The notes: a model not told the origin generated them from the sequence alone. Counted from the stretch's first letter, positions 51,083 to 59,975 are shown. The stretch: DNA of 64,000 bases from Bacteroidales bacterium (GCA_017620335.1 JAFZQO010000002.1:1-64000), one strand, 5' to 3'. Made by a program: numbers and translations.

Positions 51083-52690
51083 ATGGAAAGAAGGACAAGA
51101 GTAAGGTTCGCGCCTTCACCGACCGGCCCCCTGCACATGGGCGGAGTGAGGACGGCGCTCTATAACTATCTGTACGCCAAGCAGCGCGGAGGCGACTTCA
51201 TACTCCGCATCGAGGACACCGACTCCAACCGTTTCGTACCGGGCGCCGAAGAGTACATCATCGAGGCCCTGAACTGGTGCGGGATAGTCCCCGACGAGGG
51301 CGTCGACGCCTCCGGCAAGGTCGTGGAGACCGCTTCCGCGAAGCACCCCCACGCCCCTTACCGCCAGAGTCAGAGGCGCGGCATCTACCGCAAGTACGCG
51401 GAGCAGCTGGTCGCCAGCGGATATGCGTATTACGCCTTCGACTCCGCCGCGGAGCTCGAGGCGGTGCGGAGCGCGGCCGAGGCACGCGGCGAGACGTTCA
51501 TCTACAACAAGAAGTCCCGCCTTTCCCTCCGCAACTCCCTTACGCTCAGCCCTGAAGAGACTTCGAAGCTGCTGGAGGAGAGCACCGGCTGGACCATACG
51601 CTTCAAGATGCCCGAGAACACCGTGGTGGCGATGGACGACATGATACGCGGACACATCGAGGTCAATACCGATACCCTCGACGACAAGGTCCTATGGAAG
51701 AGGGCTGACGAACTGCCGACCTATCATCTGGCCAACATCGTGGACGACCACCTGATGGAAATCACCGAGGTCATCCGCGGAGAAGAGTGGCTGCCTTCCC
51801 TACCCCTGCACTACATGCTTTACAAGGCATTCGGCTGGGAGGAGACGCGGCCGCGCTTCGCGCACCTTTCGCTCCTGCTCAAACCTGTCGGCAACGGCAA
51901 GCTCAGCAAGCGCGACGGCGACAAGATGGGCTTCCCGGTATTCCCGCTGAGATGGATCGCCCCCGATGGCACCGCATCGCACGGCTACCGGGAGGACGGA
52001 TATTTCCCTGAGGCTTTCGTGAACATGCTGGCCATGCTCGGATGGAACCCTGGCGACGACCGCGAGCTCTTCTCTATGGACGAACTGGTGCAGGCCTTCT
52101 CGATGGACAAGGTCCAGAAGGCCGGAGCGAAATTCAATCCAGAAAAGGCGAAATGGTTCAACCGCGAGTATCTGCGCATGAAGTCCGACGAGGAACTTAC
52201 TGACCTCTTCGTACCGGTGCTGGAAGCCAACGGCATCAAGGTCACGGGCTGCTTCAAGTGCCCGGTGAGCCACGATTTCGCGGCCGGAGAGGTCTCGAAG
52301 AACTATGTGAAGGGCGTAGTCGGGCTCATCAAGGAGCGCGCTGTCTTCGTGGCGGATTTCTGGACGATAGCCCCTTACCTGTTCCAGGCTCCCGCGGAAT
52401 ACGTGGAAAAGGATGCCGCGAAGTTCTGGAAGGAAGAGAATTACACGTTGGCACAGAAGGCCGCGGAGCACATGTACGCCTACGATGGACCATGGACAGC
52501 GGAGGCCATAGGAGAGGAGCTCGAGGGCTTTATCCGCGGCAACGAATGGCCCATGGGCAAGGTGATGAACTGCCTGCGCCTGGCGCTCTCGGGAGCGTCC
52601 AGCGGGCTCGGCATCGCCGACATCCTTTCCTTCATCGGGAAGGAGGAATTCCGCTCCAGGATGGAGCGTGCGGCTTCGGTTTTAGGATAA
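51083..52690 (+). CDS. gltX: Glutamate--tRNA ligase
   Basis: Class I aminoacyl-tRNA synthetase, 535 residues. The HIGH-type motif is RFAPSPTGPLHMGGVRTAL and the KMSKS-type motif is KLSKRDGDKMG. It begins 6 bp after ftsZ and so appears to be read with the dcw cluster, which is not usual in model species. No internal promoter was seen in the gap. Confidence 0.96.
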   Translation: MERRTRVRFAPSPTGPLHMGGVRTALYNYLYAKQRGGDFILRIEDTDSNRFVPGAEEYIIEALNWCGIVPDEGVDASGKVVETASAKHPHAPYRQSQRRGIYRKYAEQLVASGYAYYAFDSAAELEAVRSAAEARGETFIYNKKSRLSLRNSLTLSPEETSKLLEESTGWTIRFKMPENTVVAMDDMIRGHIEVNTDTLDDKVLWKRADELPTYHLANIVDDHLMEITEVIRGEEWLPSLPLHYMLYKAFGWEETRPRFAHLSLLLKPVGNGKLSKRDGDKMGFPVFPLRWIAPDGTASHGYREDGYFPEAFVNMLAMLGWNPGDDRELFSMDELVQAFSMDKVQKAGAKFNPEKAKWFNREYLRMKSDEELTDLFVPVLEANGIKVTGCFKCPVSHDFAAGEVSKNYVKGVVGLIKERAVFVADFWTIAPYLFQAPAEYVEKDAAKFWKEENYTLAQKAAEHMYAYDGPWTAEAIGEELEGFIRGNEWPMGKVMNCLRLALSGASSGLGIADILSFIGKEEFRSRMERAASVLG

Positions 52691-52697
52691 TAGCGAT

Positions 52698-53729
52698 ATG
52701 AGAAGATCTGTCTTGATGCTGGCGGCCGTCCTCTGCATGGCCGCCTGCGCCCCGAAGGAGGCGCATCTGCCGCGCAACAATGACAGCGGCGTCAATACCG
52801 CCGCGTTCGACCAGCTGTTCCTCGACGCCAACCTCGTCGGGAGCACAAACGAGATGCACGGCGTGGTCGTCCTGAAGGACGGCGCGGTCATTTACGAACG
52901 TTATGACGAGGGGCACAGCGCGGACGTGAAGCATGCGCTGTGGTCCGGCAGCAAGACCTTCACGGCGACAGCCGTAGGTCTTGCCGCAGACGAGGGCCTG
53001 CTGTCAGTGAACGACCCGGTGATAAAGTTCTTCGACGCGTCGGAGCTTCCTGCGGAGCCGTCCGACAGCCTCAAGGCCATGACCATCTGGAACCTCCTGA
53101 CCATGTCGTCAGGTTTCAGGCACGACATCCTCGGCGAAACCGAGGCGCTTGCTGTCAAGAATCCCACTTATTACATGCTTCATGACAGCTTCAGCTTCTA
53201 TCCCGGCGAGATGTTCTCCTACAACAGCATGAACACCTACCTGCTGTCTGTCATCGTCAGCAAAGTCACCGGAAAGAAGCTCGTGGACTACGTGGCAGAG
53301 AAGCTTTTCAAACCCATGGGTATCAGCGACTTCTACTGGAAGGAGTCGGCCGAGGGCTACAACATGGGCGGCTGGGGCCTGTTCCTCCGGACGGAGGACC
53401 TGGCCAAGATGGGACAGCTTTTCCTGAACAAGGGCAAGTGGAACGGAAAACAGCTCGTATCTGAGAAATGGATAGACGAGGCCATGTCCGTGCAGATCAT
53501 GCAGCCCCGCAACGAACGTCCGGGCTGGCCGGTCCAGGAGGACTGGGTGGCCGGGTACGGCTATCAGATGTGGCGCTGCGACAACGGCACGTTCCGCATC
53601 GACGGGGCCTGGGGCCAGTGGGCCGTCATATCTCCGGAGAAGAACGTGGTCATCGCAGTCAACTGCCTCAGCCAGAACGGACAGGCGGTGCTCCGCTATG
53701 TAATGAAGGATATTTACGACAAGATTTAA
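52698..53729 (+). CDS. Lipoprotein serine hydrolase, class C beta-lactamase fold
   Basis: A 343-residue lipoprotein (lipobox MAACAP; the second signal-peptide Cys is lipidated). The fold is that of class C beta-lactamases and 6-aminohexanoate-dimer hydrolases. The catalytic SxxK is SGSK and the tyrosine motif is YNSMN, which matches the NylB-like YN(T/S)G pattern more than the YxN of true AmpC. Substrate unknown; a cell-wall peptide or ester is plausible. It stands between gltX and rpiB in the same operon. Confidence 0.82.
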   Translation: MRRSVLMLAAVLCMAACAPKEAHLPRNNDSGVNTAAFDQLFLDANLVGSTNEMHGVVVLKDGAVIYERYDEGHSADVKHALWSGSKTFTATAVGLAADEGLLSVNDPVIKFFDASELPAEPSDSLKAMTIWNLLTMSSGFRHDILGETEALAVKNPTYYMLHDSFSFYPGEMFSYNSMNTYLLSVIVSKVTGKKLVDYVAEKLFKPMGISDFYWKESAEGYNMGGWGLFLRTEDLAKMGQLFLNKGKWNGKQLVSEKWIDEAMSVQIMQPRNERPGWPVQEDWVAGYGYQMWRCDNGTFRIDGAWGQWAVISPEKNVVIAVNCLSQNGQAVLRYVMKDIYDKI

Positions 53730-53733
53730 CCAT

Positions 53734-54162
53734 ATGAAAATCGGTATCTGCAGCGATCACGCCGGGGTCGAATACAAGGCCCGGCTGATCTCGTACCTGC
53801 TCGGGAAGGGGTACGACGTGGTGAATTTCGGTACGGACAGTACCGATAGCATGGACTATGCCGACGTCGCGCATCCGCTGGCCACCGCCGTCGAGAACGG
53901 AGAGGTGGACCGCGGCATCGCGCTCTGCGGCACCGGCAACGGCATGGCGATGACGCTCAACCATCACCGCGGCATCCGCGCCGGCCTGGCGTGGAACACC
54001 GCAGTCGGCAAGCTGGTGAAGGAGCACAACGACGCCAACGTGCTGGTCATGCCTGCGCGCTTCATCAGCTACCGCATGGCGGTGAGCATAGTGCGCGCCT
54101 GGCTTCTGACAGAGTTCGCGGGCGGCCGCCACAAGAGGCGCATCGACAAGATTCCGGTGTAA
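53734..54162 (+). CDS. rpiB: Ribose-5-phosphate isomerase B
   Basis: RpiB/LacAB-type isomerase, 142 residues, interconverting ribose and ribulose 5-phosphates. The N-terminal GICSDHAGVEYKARL binds phosphate. The catalytic Cys is in GIALCGTGNGMAM, and NHHRGIRAGLAWN follows. The typical C-terminus is present. Its stop overlaps the truB ATG (TAATG). Confidence 0.95.
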   Translation: MKIGICSDHAGVEYKARLISYLLGKGYDVVNFGTDSTDSMDYADVAHPLATAVENGEVDRGIALCGTGNGMAMTLNHHRGIRAGLAWNTAVGKLVKEHNDANVLVMPARFISYRMAVSIVRAWLLTEFAGGRHKRRIDKIPV

Positions 54163-55151
54163 TGTCCGCGCTGGTGGCCGGTCGGGGGCTTGTCCTCACG
54201 GAAAATATCGACGATTACCCGGAGGGCATCATCCTTCCGGTGGACAAGCCGTACAGATGGACTTCCGCGGATGTCATCCGGAAACTCAAGTATCAGGCCA
54301 TCAGGCATTTCCACAAGAAGAACCTCAAGGTAGGACATGCCGGTACGCTGGATCCCCTGGCTACCGGCGTGCTGCTCGTGTGCATCGGCAAGGCCACGAA
54401 ACTGGCCGAGGAGCTGCAGGCTTCGCCGAAGCAGTACCTGGCCGGCGTGACCTTCGGGGCTACCACGCCCTCGTACGACCTGGAGAAGGAAATCGACCGG
54501 CTGCTGCCGCTGGACGGGGTGTCCGAGGCGGCGCTGCGGTCCGTGTTGCCCGACTTCGTCGGGGAGCAGGACCAGGTCGCGCCGCTCTTCTCCGCCAAGT
54601 CCGTCGACGGCGTCCGCGCCTACGAGATGGCCCGCAGGGCCTACAAGGAAGCGCAGCGCAGCGGCATCCCCTTCGACCACACCGCGACCGATCTCCTCTC
54701 CCGACAGTCCATCACCATCTACTCCCTCGACCTCGAGAACTTCGGCTTTGTCTCCAAAGGCGGGGGTATGGGTCCCGAAAATTGTGCCACCCTCGGCAAC
54801 ATAAGAGGGGGGGACCCATCGCTTGCGATGGGGGGGGCCGAACGTAGTGAGGCATTTTCGGGACCCATACCCCCACCAGGAGACGAAGCCGGAAAAGACA
54901 GGCCCCTGCCTGGAGACGAAGCCGGGAAGAGCGGCCGGATACACGTGGCGGACATCTCCGCGTATGACCTGCCGACGGCGATGCTGCGGGTGGACTGCTC
55001 CAAGGGCACGTACATCCGGGCGCTGGCGCGCGACCTGGGCGAAGCCCTGGGCAGCGGCGCCTTCCTCAGCAGCCTCCGCCGCACCCGCAACGGCGGCATC
55101 CCCGTCGAGGATGCCCTCTCCCTCTCCGACGCCCTCTCCCTCCTCCGCTGA
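54162..55151 (+). CDS. truB: tRNA pseudouridine-55 synthase TruB with in-frame insert
   Basis: TruB makes pseudouridine-55 in the tRNA T-loop. The protein is 329 residues; most Bacteroidota TruB proteins are about 235-250. The catalytic part is normal: VDKPYRWTSADVIRKLK, GHAGTLDPLATGVLL (catalytic Asp64) and KQYLAGVTFGATTPSYDLE. The conserved CSKGTYIRALARDLG block follows near residue 277. Between them, about residues 194-255 are foreign: GGGMGPENCATLGNIRGGDP, then a PxGDEAGK repeat. This stretch is encoded by a palindromic element (54743-54892) and a partial end duplication. The frame stays open through it. Confidence 0.93.
   Translation: MSALVAGRGLVLTENIDDYPEGIILPVDKPYRWTSADVIRKLKYQAIRHFHKKNLKVGHAGTLDPLATGVLLVCIGKATKLAEELQASPKQYLAGVTFGATTPSYDLEKEIDRLLPLDGVSEAALRSVLPDFVGEQDQVAPLFSAKSVDGVRAYEMARRAYKEAQRSGIPFDHTATDLLSRQSITIYSLDLENFGFVSKGGGMGPENCATLGNIRGGDPSLAMGGAERSEAFSGPIPPPGDEAGKDRPLPGDEAGKSGRIHVADISAYDLPTAMLRVDCSKGTYIRALARDLGEALGSGAFLSSLRRTRNGGIPVEDALSLSDALSLLR
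54743..54892. repeat. 150-bp palindromic element inside truB
   Basis: Arms 54743-54782 and 54854-54892 are reverse complements; their inner 21 bp (54762-54782 with 54854-54874) match perfectly, and the outer 13 bp (CGGCTTtGTCTCC) match with one change. The 71-bp interior holds the hairpin cccatcgc/gcgatggg (54815-54832). Total length is 50 codons, which keeps the truB frame. A second partial copy of the right end (GGAGACGAAGCCGG) lies 33 bp further at 54912-54925. Confidence 0.8.
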
Positions 55152-55204
55152 CCACCACATCCTTCGACCGCTGGTAAAACATACTGAAACAACTTATCCT
55201 CAAT

Positions 55205-58200
55205 ATGAAAAAGCTCATCCTCCTGACCCTGGCGCTGGCTGCCGTCACTGCAGCCGCCAATGCGGAGAACATCCGCTTCGCGTCGCATCCGTCGCTTTCC
55301 CCGGACGGAAAACAGATTTACTTCAGCTATGACGGAGACATCTATTCCGTCCCCGCCGCCGGTGGACAGGCTACGGCGGTGGTAACCATGCCCGGCGTGC
55401 AGGACTCGCCGCTCGTGTCGCCTGACGGCAAGTGGCTAGCCTTCAGCTCCGACATCCAGGGCAACAACGACGTCTACGTCGTGCCCCTGGCCGGCGGGCA
55501 GGCCGTCCAGCTGACCTTCCACGAAGCCCCGGACGTCCCCGTATCATGGTCACCCAAGTCGGACTGGATCTATTTCGAGACCACCAGGGCGAGCGCCCGC
55601 AAGACCACCTTCAAGGTGGCCGTAGGCGGGGGTACGCCCCAGCTGATGTTCGACGGATATTTCAACACCATAGTGAACCTCGTGGAGAACCCCAAGACCG
55701 GGGAGTTCCTCTTCAACGAGTCGATGGAAAGCATCAGTTTCCCCACCCGCAAGCGCTATGTCGGCGACCACAACCCCAACATCAAGTGCTGGAACCCCAG
55801 GAGCAAGGCCTATACCGAGCTGACCGACTACATCGGCAAGGACCAGTGGCCGATGGTGGACAGGGACGGCAACATATACTACGTCAGCGACGAGCTCAAC
55901 AAGGAGTCCAACATCGTCAAGTACGTCAAAGGCTCCAAGCCTCAGCAGCTTACGTCCTTCGACAAGTCCGTCCAGTACCCGTCGCTGGCCTTCGGGGGCT
56001 CGGCGATGGTGTTCCTCAAGGATTACGAGATCAACGTCCTTGACCCCGCCACCGGCAAGGTCACCGTGCCCCAGATCAGCGTCGCCTCCGGAAGCGTCGA
56101 GGTGCGCAGGTCCTTCACGGGGCAGACCCCGACCGCCGCGGACGTCTCCCCCGACGGCAAGAAGTTCGCCCTGGTCATCCGCGGCGGTCTCTACATCTCC
56201 GACACCAAGTGCAAGTTCCTTCAGAAGCTCCCGACCCCCGCTGACGAGCGTGTGGACGAAGTTCTCTGGAGCGAGGACAGCAAGCACGTCTTCTACACCA
56301 GGACCGACAGGGGATGGACCAACATCTACAGCATAGCGGCCGACGGTAGCTCCGGAGAGTCCCCCGTCTTCCTGTCGCAGAACGAAACCAAGAACCTGGT
56401 GAAGAACCACAAGGGCGACAAAATAGCATTCACCGACGGCAGCCGTGCGGTGATGATGTACGACACCGCCACTGGAACCGCGGCGAAGGTCGCCGAGGCT
56501 GAGTTCTGGGCATACCAGGGCTATACCCTGTCATTCTCGTTCGACGACAACTGGCTGGCCTTCGACGCCATGCACATGTTCGAGTCGGACATCTTCCTTT
56601 ACAACATCAAGGACGGCTCGCTCAGGAACTTCACCAACTCCGCCTCGGTGGAGCAGAGCCCCGTTTTCTCCCCTGACGGGAAATATATGTACCTGCTCGC
56701 CAACCCCACCTCCTCCTCGTTCCCGAGGGGTTCAAGGCCGACGCTCTACAAGCTCCCCCTGCGCAAATATGACACCCCCTTCAAGTCGGAGGCCTTCGAC
56801 GGCCTGTTCAGGGACAAGAAGGACGAGCCGAAGAAGGATTCCACAGTAGTGATTGACTTCAAGGACATCCACGAGAGGCTGACGCGGGTGGAGCGCGACG
56901 GCAGCCAGGGCAGCCCGTACATCTACTCCTCGAAGGGAAAGGACTATCTCCTCTACCGTTCGATGGGTTCAGGCACCCCCGGTACCTTCATCCTGGAGAT
57001 TTCCGATCCCGAGGCTAAGCCAAAGCAGATAAAGGATCTCTCCGGAGGCACCTTCTTCAGCTGCAAGGATGCGCTGTACTGCCTTGGCCAGGGCAATATC
57101 TACAAGGTGGAGCCCGGCCCGGCCACGGCCGCCAAGACCGAGGTCAAGAAGGACGTCGAGGCCGTGCTCGGCGACGAGTTCACCCAGATGTTCTACGAAG
57201 CCTGGGGAGCGCTGGAGCAGAACTATTACGACGTGAACTTCCACGGCGCAGACTGGTACGCGGTACGCGACTATTACGCCTCCCTGCTGCCTTATGTCCG
57301 CACGAGGGCCAATTTGAGGACCCTCCTGGCGGACCTCCTCGGCGAGCTTAATTCCTCGCACATGGGCTTCACCTCCAACGGCGCCGAGGAGAGGCTCGAG
57401 ACCCGCACCCACACCTACGGCACCGGCATCATCTTCGACAACGCCTCTCCGTATACCGTAGCCGGAATCCTCGCCGACTCCCCCGCAGACAAGTATGAGA
57501 TAGACATCAGGAAGGGCGACGAGCTGGTCGCCGTTGACGGCGTGGGTGTGTTCAAGGGCAACAACCGCGAGAAATACTTCTCCGGCGCGGTCGCTAAGGA
57601 TGAACTGAAACTCCGTTTCAGTCGCGGCGGCAAGGAGTTCGACGTCAAGGTGCACACAACCTCCTTCTCCAACATCAAGACCCTTGCGTACAAGGCCTGG
57701 GAGGAGGAGCGCGCGGACATCGTCTCAAGGAAGACAAACGACAGGGTCGCGTACATCCACATGAGGGCCATGGGTGCCGATGACCTCGACTCGTTCCTGC
57801 TCAAGATGCACACCGAGGCCTTCGACAAGGACGCCCTGATCCTCGACCTGCGCTACAACAACGGCGGCAACGTCCACAAGGAGGTCATCGACTTCCTGCG
57901 CGGCCAGGGCCACTTCGAGTGGTCGTACCGAGACTTCCCGAAGACCACCCATCCCAACGTCACGCCTGCCGGCAAGCCCATCGTCGTTCTGGTCAACGAG
58001 CACAGCCTCTCCGACGCCGAGGTGACTTCCAACGGTATCAAGACCCTCGGCATCGCCAAGTTGGTCGGCACAGAGACCTATCGCTGGATCATCTTCACCT
58101 CATCCGTCAGGTTGCTGGACGGTTCCACCGTCCGCATGCCCGCCTGGGGCTGCTACAACGTGATTGACGGCAAGGACCTGGAAAACACCGGCGTCAAGCC

Positions 58201-58294
58201 CGACATCTACGTCAAGAACACCTTCAAGGACCGCATAGAGGGCAAGGATCCGCAACTCGACGCCGCCATTGCCGAAGTCCTGCGGCAGCTGTAG
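55205..58294 (+). CDS. Tricorn-like secreted protease, S41 family
   Basis: A 1029-residue exported protein (signal peptide AAVTAAANAEN). The first 640 residues are WD40/TolB-type repeats (SPDGKQIYFSYDGDIYS, SPDGKWLAFSSD, and so on) forming a propeller. Next comes a tricorn core with NSSHMG (Ser-His), a PDZ part (GTGIIFDNASPYTVAGILAD) and the S41 active site EHSLSDAEV with NTGVKPDI near the end. These fit the Ser-His-Ser-Glu tetrad of tricorn. It degrades peptides; in this phylum such enzymes are periplasmic. Weak transcriptional link: 53 bp after truB. Confidence 0.92.
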   Translation: MKKLILLTLALAAVTAAANAENIRFASHPSLSPDGKQIYFSYDGDIYSVPAAGGQATAVVTMPGVQDSPLVSPDGKWLAFSSDIQGNNDVYVVPLAGGQAVQLTFHEAPDVPVSWSPKSDWIYFETTRASARKTTFKVAVGGGTPQLMFDGYFNTIVNLVENPKTGEFLFNESMESISFPTRKRYVGDHNPNIKCWNPRSKAYTELTDYIGKDQWPMVDRDGNIYYVSDELNKESNIVKYVKGSKPQQLTSFDKSVQYPSLAFGGSAMVFLKDYEINVLDPATGKVTVPQISVASGSVEVRRSFTGQTPTAADVSPDGKKFALVIRGGLYISDTKCKFLQKLPTPADERVDEVLWSEDSKHVFYTRTDRGWTNIYSIAADGSSGESPVFLSQNETKNLVKNHKGDKIAFTDGSRAVMMYDTATGTAAKVAEAEFWAYQGYTLSFSFDDNWLAFDAMHMFESDIFLYNIKDGSLRNFTNSASVEQSPVFSPDGKYMYLLANPTSSSFPRGSRPTLYKLPLRKYDTPFKSEAFDGLFRDKKDEPKKDSTVVIDFKDIHERLTRVERDGSQGSPYIYSSKGKDYLLYRSMGSGTPGTFILEISDPEAKPKQIKDLSGGTFFSCKDALYCLGQGNIYKVEPGPATAAKTEVKKDVEAVLGDEFTQMFYEAWGALEQNYYDVNFHGADWYAVRDYYASLLPYVRTRANLRTLLADLLGELNSSHMGFTSNGAEERLETRTHTYGTGIIFDNASPYTVAGILADSPADKYEIDIRKGDELVAVDGVGVFKGNNREKYFSGAVAKDELKLRFSRGGKEFDVKVHTTSFSNIKTLAYKAWEEERADIVSRKTNDRVAYIHMRAMGADDLDSFLLKMHTEAFDKDALILDLRYNNGGNVHKEVIDFLRGQGHFEWSYRDFPKTTHPNVTPAGKPIVVLVNEHSLSDAEVTSNGIKTLGIAKLVGTETYRWIIFTSSVRLLDGSTVRMPAWGCYNVIDGKDLENTGVKPDIYVKNTFKDRIEGKDPQLDAAIAEVLRQL

Positions 58295-58299
58295 CCCCT

Positions 58300-59127
58300 T
58301 CACTTACGGAACGGGAATTCTATGCCGGTGACTTTCAGGCCTATGCTCAGGGGCAGATGGAAGTCACCGGTTCTTTCATAGGCGCTTTTGAAATAGCCCT
58401 TGCAGACCAGGGCGCCGTCTCCTTCGAACTCCACGAACTTGACGGCGAAGTAATATGTCCCCGGGTCGAGGAGCAGGACTTCAGGCTCCTCGAAAACAAG
58501 GGTTTTATAATCGTCTCCCGGCAGAATCGCCTGATATACGGGAACATGCTGGACAGGGACGAAAGACGTGCTGTCGCTGGTTATCTCGTAGATGACGAAA
58601 CTCAGCACGGCCTTGTCCACGTCTTCCAGTTTGCATTCGAGTTCCGCCTTCTCAATCCTCGTCGGCTTCCTGAGCCTGACCTTGCTCCCCCACTCCTCGT
58701 TAAGGATACCTCCCAAAGAATTTGAAAGACCGAATCCCGCTCCGGCCCATCTCACTCCTTTTCCGAGGACGGTCACTTTTTTCCCGTCATCGGGGAGGAC
58801 GACGGCCTCGGGCAACTCATGGTAGTTCAGGGTTATGCCCAGCCCCTCGGTATCAGAGCCGGCTTCCGGGGGATCCAGGGTGAAAGGGTCATAGGAGAGG
58901 TGGCTGAACACGATGCCGCGCGTATCGCTGTCCGGCAGCCGGAAGCGGAAATATCCGTTGATGTCCGACACCGTGAATATGGTGTCGTTCGGGACCCCTA
59001 TGCTGACATATTCAATCCCGTCTCCATTACTGTCGGTAACCCTTCCGGAAAACGTGCGGACATCCTGCGCATTGAGGAAAGCACAGTGCAGGATTACAGC
59101 CAATCCGCTTATTATCAACTTTTTCAT
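58300..59127 (-). CDS. Secreted protein with carboxypeptidase-regulatory-like domain
   Basis: A 275-residue exported protein (signal peptide ending AFLNAQ). Residues about 24-105 are a CarboxypepD_reg-like sandwich (FSGRVTDSNGDGIEYVSIG, VSDINGYFRFRLPD, FSHLSYDPFTL). The rest is beta-rich (RIEKAELECKLEDVDKAVLSF, TYYFAVKFVEFEGDG) and may be a second sandwich. Unlike the 25550 protein it has no obvious further part. It starts 4 nt inside the end of the HTH gene, so it is in one operon with HTH and DUF2975. Function unknown. Confidence 0.7.
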   Translation of the reverse strand: MKKLIISGLAVILHCAFLNAQDVRTFSGRVTDSNGDGIEYVSIGVPNDTIFTVSDINGYFRFRLPDSDTRGIVFSHLSYDPFTLDPPEAGSDTEGLGITLNYHELPEAVVLPDDGKKVTVLGKGVRWAGAGFGLSNSLGGILNEEWGSKVRLRKPTRIEKAELECKLEDVDKAVLSFVIYEITSDSTSFVPVQHVPVYQAILPGDDYKTLVFEEPEVLLLDPGTYYFAVKFVEFEGDGALVCKGYFKSAYERTGDFHLPLSIGLKVTGIEFPFRK

Positions 59128-59357
59128 TCTTCTTCTGACGTATCTGTTCCCTCGGGGTCAGGGACATAATCGAGGATGTCGCCGGGCTTGCAGTCCAGGA
59201 CCTTGCAGATGGCGTTCAGGGTACTGAAGCGGATGGCGCGGGCCTTCCCCGTCTTGAGTATGGAAAGGTTCGTGAGGTTGACGTCCACCTTCTCGGACAA
59301 CTCGCTCAGGGTCATCCTTCTGGTGGCAAGTACTATGTCAAGATTGATAGTGATCAT
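59124..59357 (-). CDS. Small HTH regulator (Cro/C1, YozG-like)
   Basis: A 77-residue DNA-binding protein. MTLSELSEKVDVNLTNLSILKTG holds the helix-turn-helix, followed by AIRFSTLNAICKVLDCKPGDIL, typical of the Cro/C1-like YozG group. An acidic tail (DPEGTDTSEEE) ends it. It overlaps the DUF2975 gene by 4 nt. HTH of this type and DUF2975 are commonly paired. The likely targets are the two 20-bp repeats at 59880-59921 upstream of the operon (inference). Confidence 0.9.
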   Translation of the reverse strand: MITINLDIVLATRRMTLSELSEKVDVNLTNLSILKTGKARAIRFSTLNAICKVLDCKPGDILDYVPDPEGTDTSEEE

Positions 59358-59830
59358 ATCGCGAGGTTGCTGTCCTCCATCGCGAGGGAGGCCTGTTTGT
59401 AAAGGAGTCCGAAGACGATGATGATGAGGGGGATGAAGATGCAGTTGGAGGTCAGGACGGAGCACTCGACTCCCTTGATGACGTCGGAGACGTTCGCGTC
59501 GAAGAACAGCGAAACGCCCACCAGGATGGCCGTCAACATGATGAGGGCGGTGTTCTTCCTGGGGAACAGGTCCCCGGATTTCAGCCCCTTGAAGATGTTG
59601 ATCTCTATCAGCAGGCACATTATGAAGACGGCCGTCCAGCCTAGGACATATCCAGCCAGGACAGCTATCTGCCATCCCATATGGGCGTCGTTCCAGACGA
59701 TCCTCTCATGCGGCCCGTCAATCCACAGGACATTGATGGTTTTGAAATAAATGAATACAAGATAAAGCGCCCCCATGGCGAGAGCGATGAGGCTGACGGT
59801 CTTGATGCCCCTTTGGTTCGATAGTTTCAT
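59354..59830 (-). CDS. DUF2975 membrane protein
   Basis: A 158-residue inner-membrane protein with four hydrophobic segments (VSLIALAMGALYLVFIYF, VLAGYVLGWTAVFIMCLLI, ALIMLTAILVGVSLFF, FIPLIIIVFGLLY). This is the DUF2975 family, found beside small HTH regulators in many Gram-positive and Bacteroidota genomes. The ATG at 59830 is chosen; the longer frame to 59860 crosses the promoter. Function unknown. Confidence 0.85.
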   Translation of the reverse strand: MKLSNQRGIKTVSLIALAMGALYLVFIYFKTINVLWIDGPHERIVWNDAHMGWQIAVLAGYVLGWTAVFIMCLLIEINIFKGLKSGDLFPRKNTALIMLTAILVGVSLFFDANVSDVIKGVECSVLTSNCIFIPLIIIVFGLLYKQASLAMEDSNLAI

Positions 59831-59879
59831 GACGTTCGTTTTTTTAATACTCCCGGTCAAAAGACAAAGACTATGCCAG

Positions 59880-59921
59880 TTTTGCGATTATCGATAAATT
59901 ATTTTGCGATTATCAATAAAT
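59880..59921. repeat. Two near-identical 20-bp direct repeats, candidate operator
   Basis: TTTTGCGATTATCGATAAAT (59880-59899) and TTTTGCGATTATCAATAAAT (59902-59921) differ by one base and lie 22 bp apart, about two helix turns. The core TTATCGATAA is palindromic. They lie 50-90 bp before the DUF2975-HTH operon and just before the divergent gene at 59976. Confidence 0.7.
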
Positions 59922-59975
59922 ATGGCATTCCCAAGGTTCTAATCGGTATAATCTTTGAATAACAGTTCAGACCGT

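Noticed and set aside
52698..53729. Serine hydrolase as an AmpC beta-lactamase
   Set aside because: The tyrosine motif is of the NylB-like type and it is a lipoprotein in a housekeeping operon; resistance cannot be claimed.
54743..54925. truB insert as a frameshift or assembly error
   Set aside because: The frame is open through the insert, the conserved blocks on both sides are in one frame, and the insert has a structured palindrome with a relative elsewhere.
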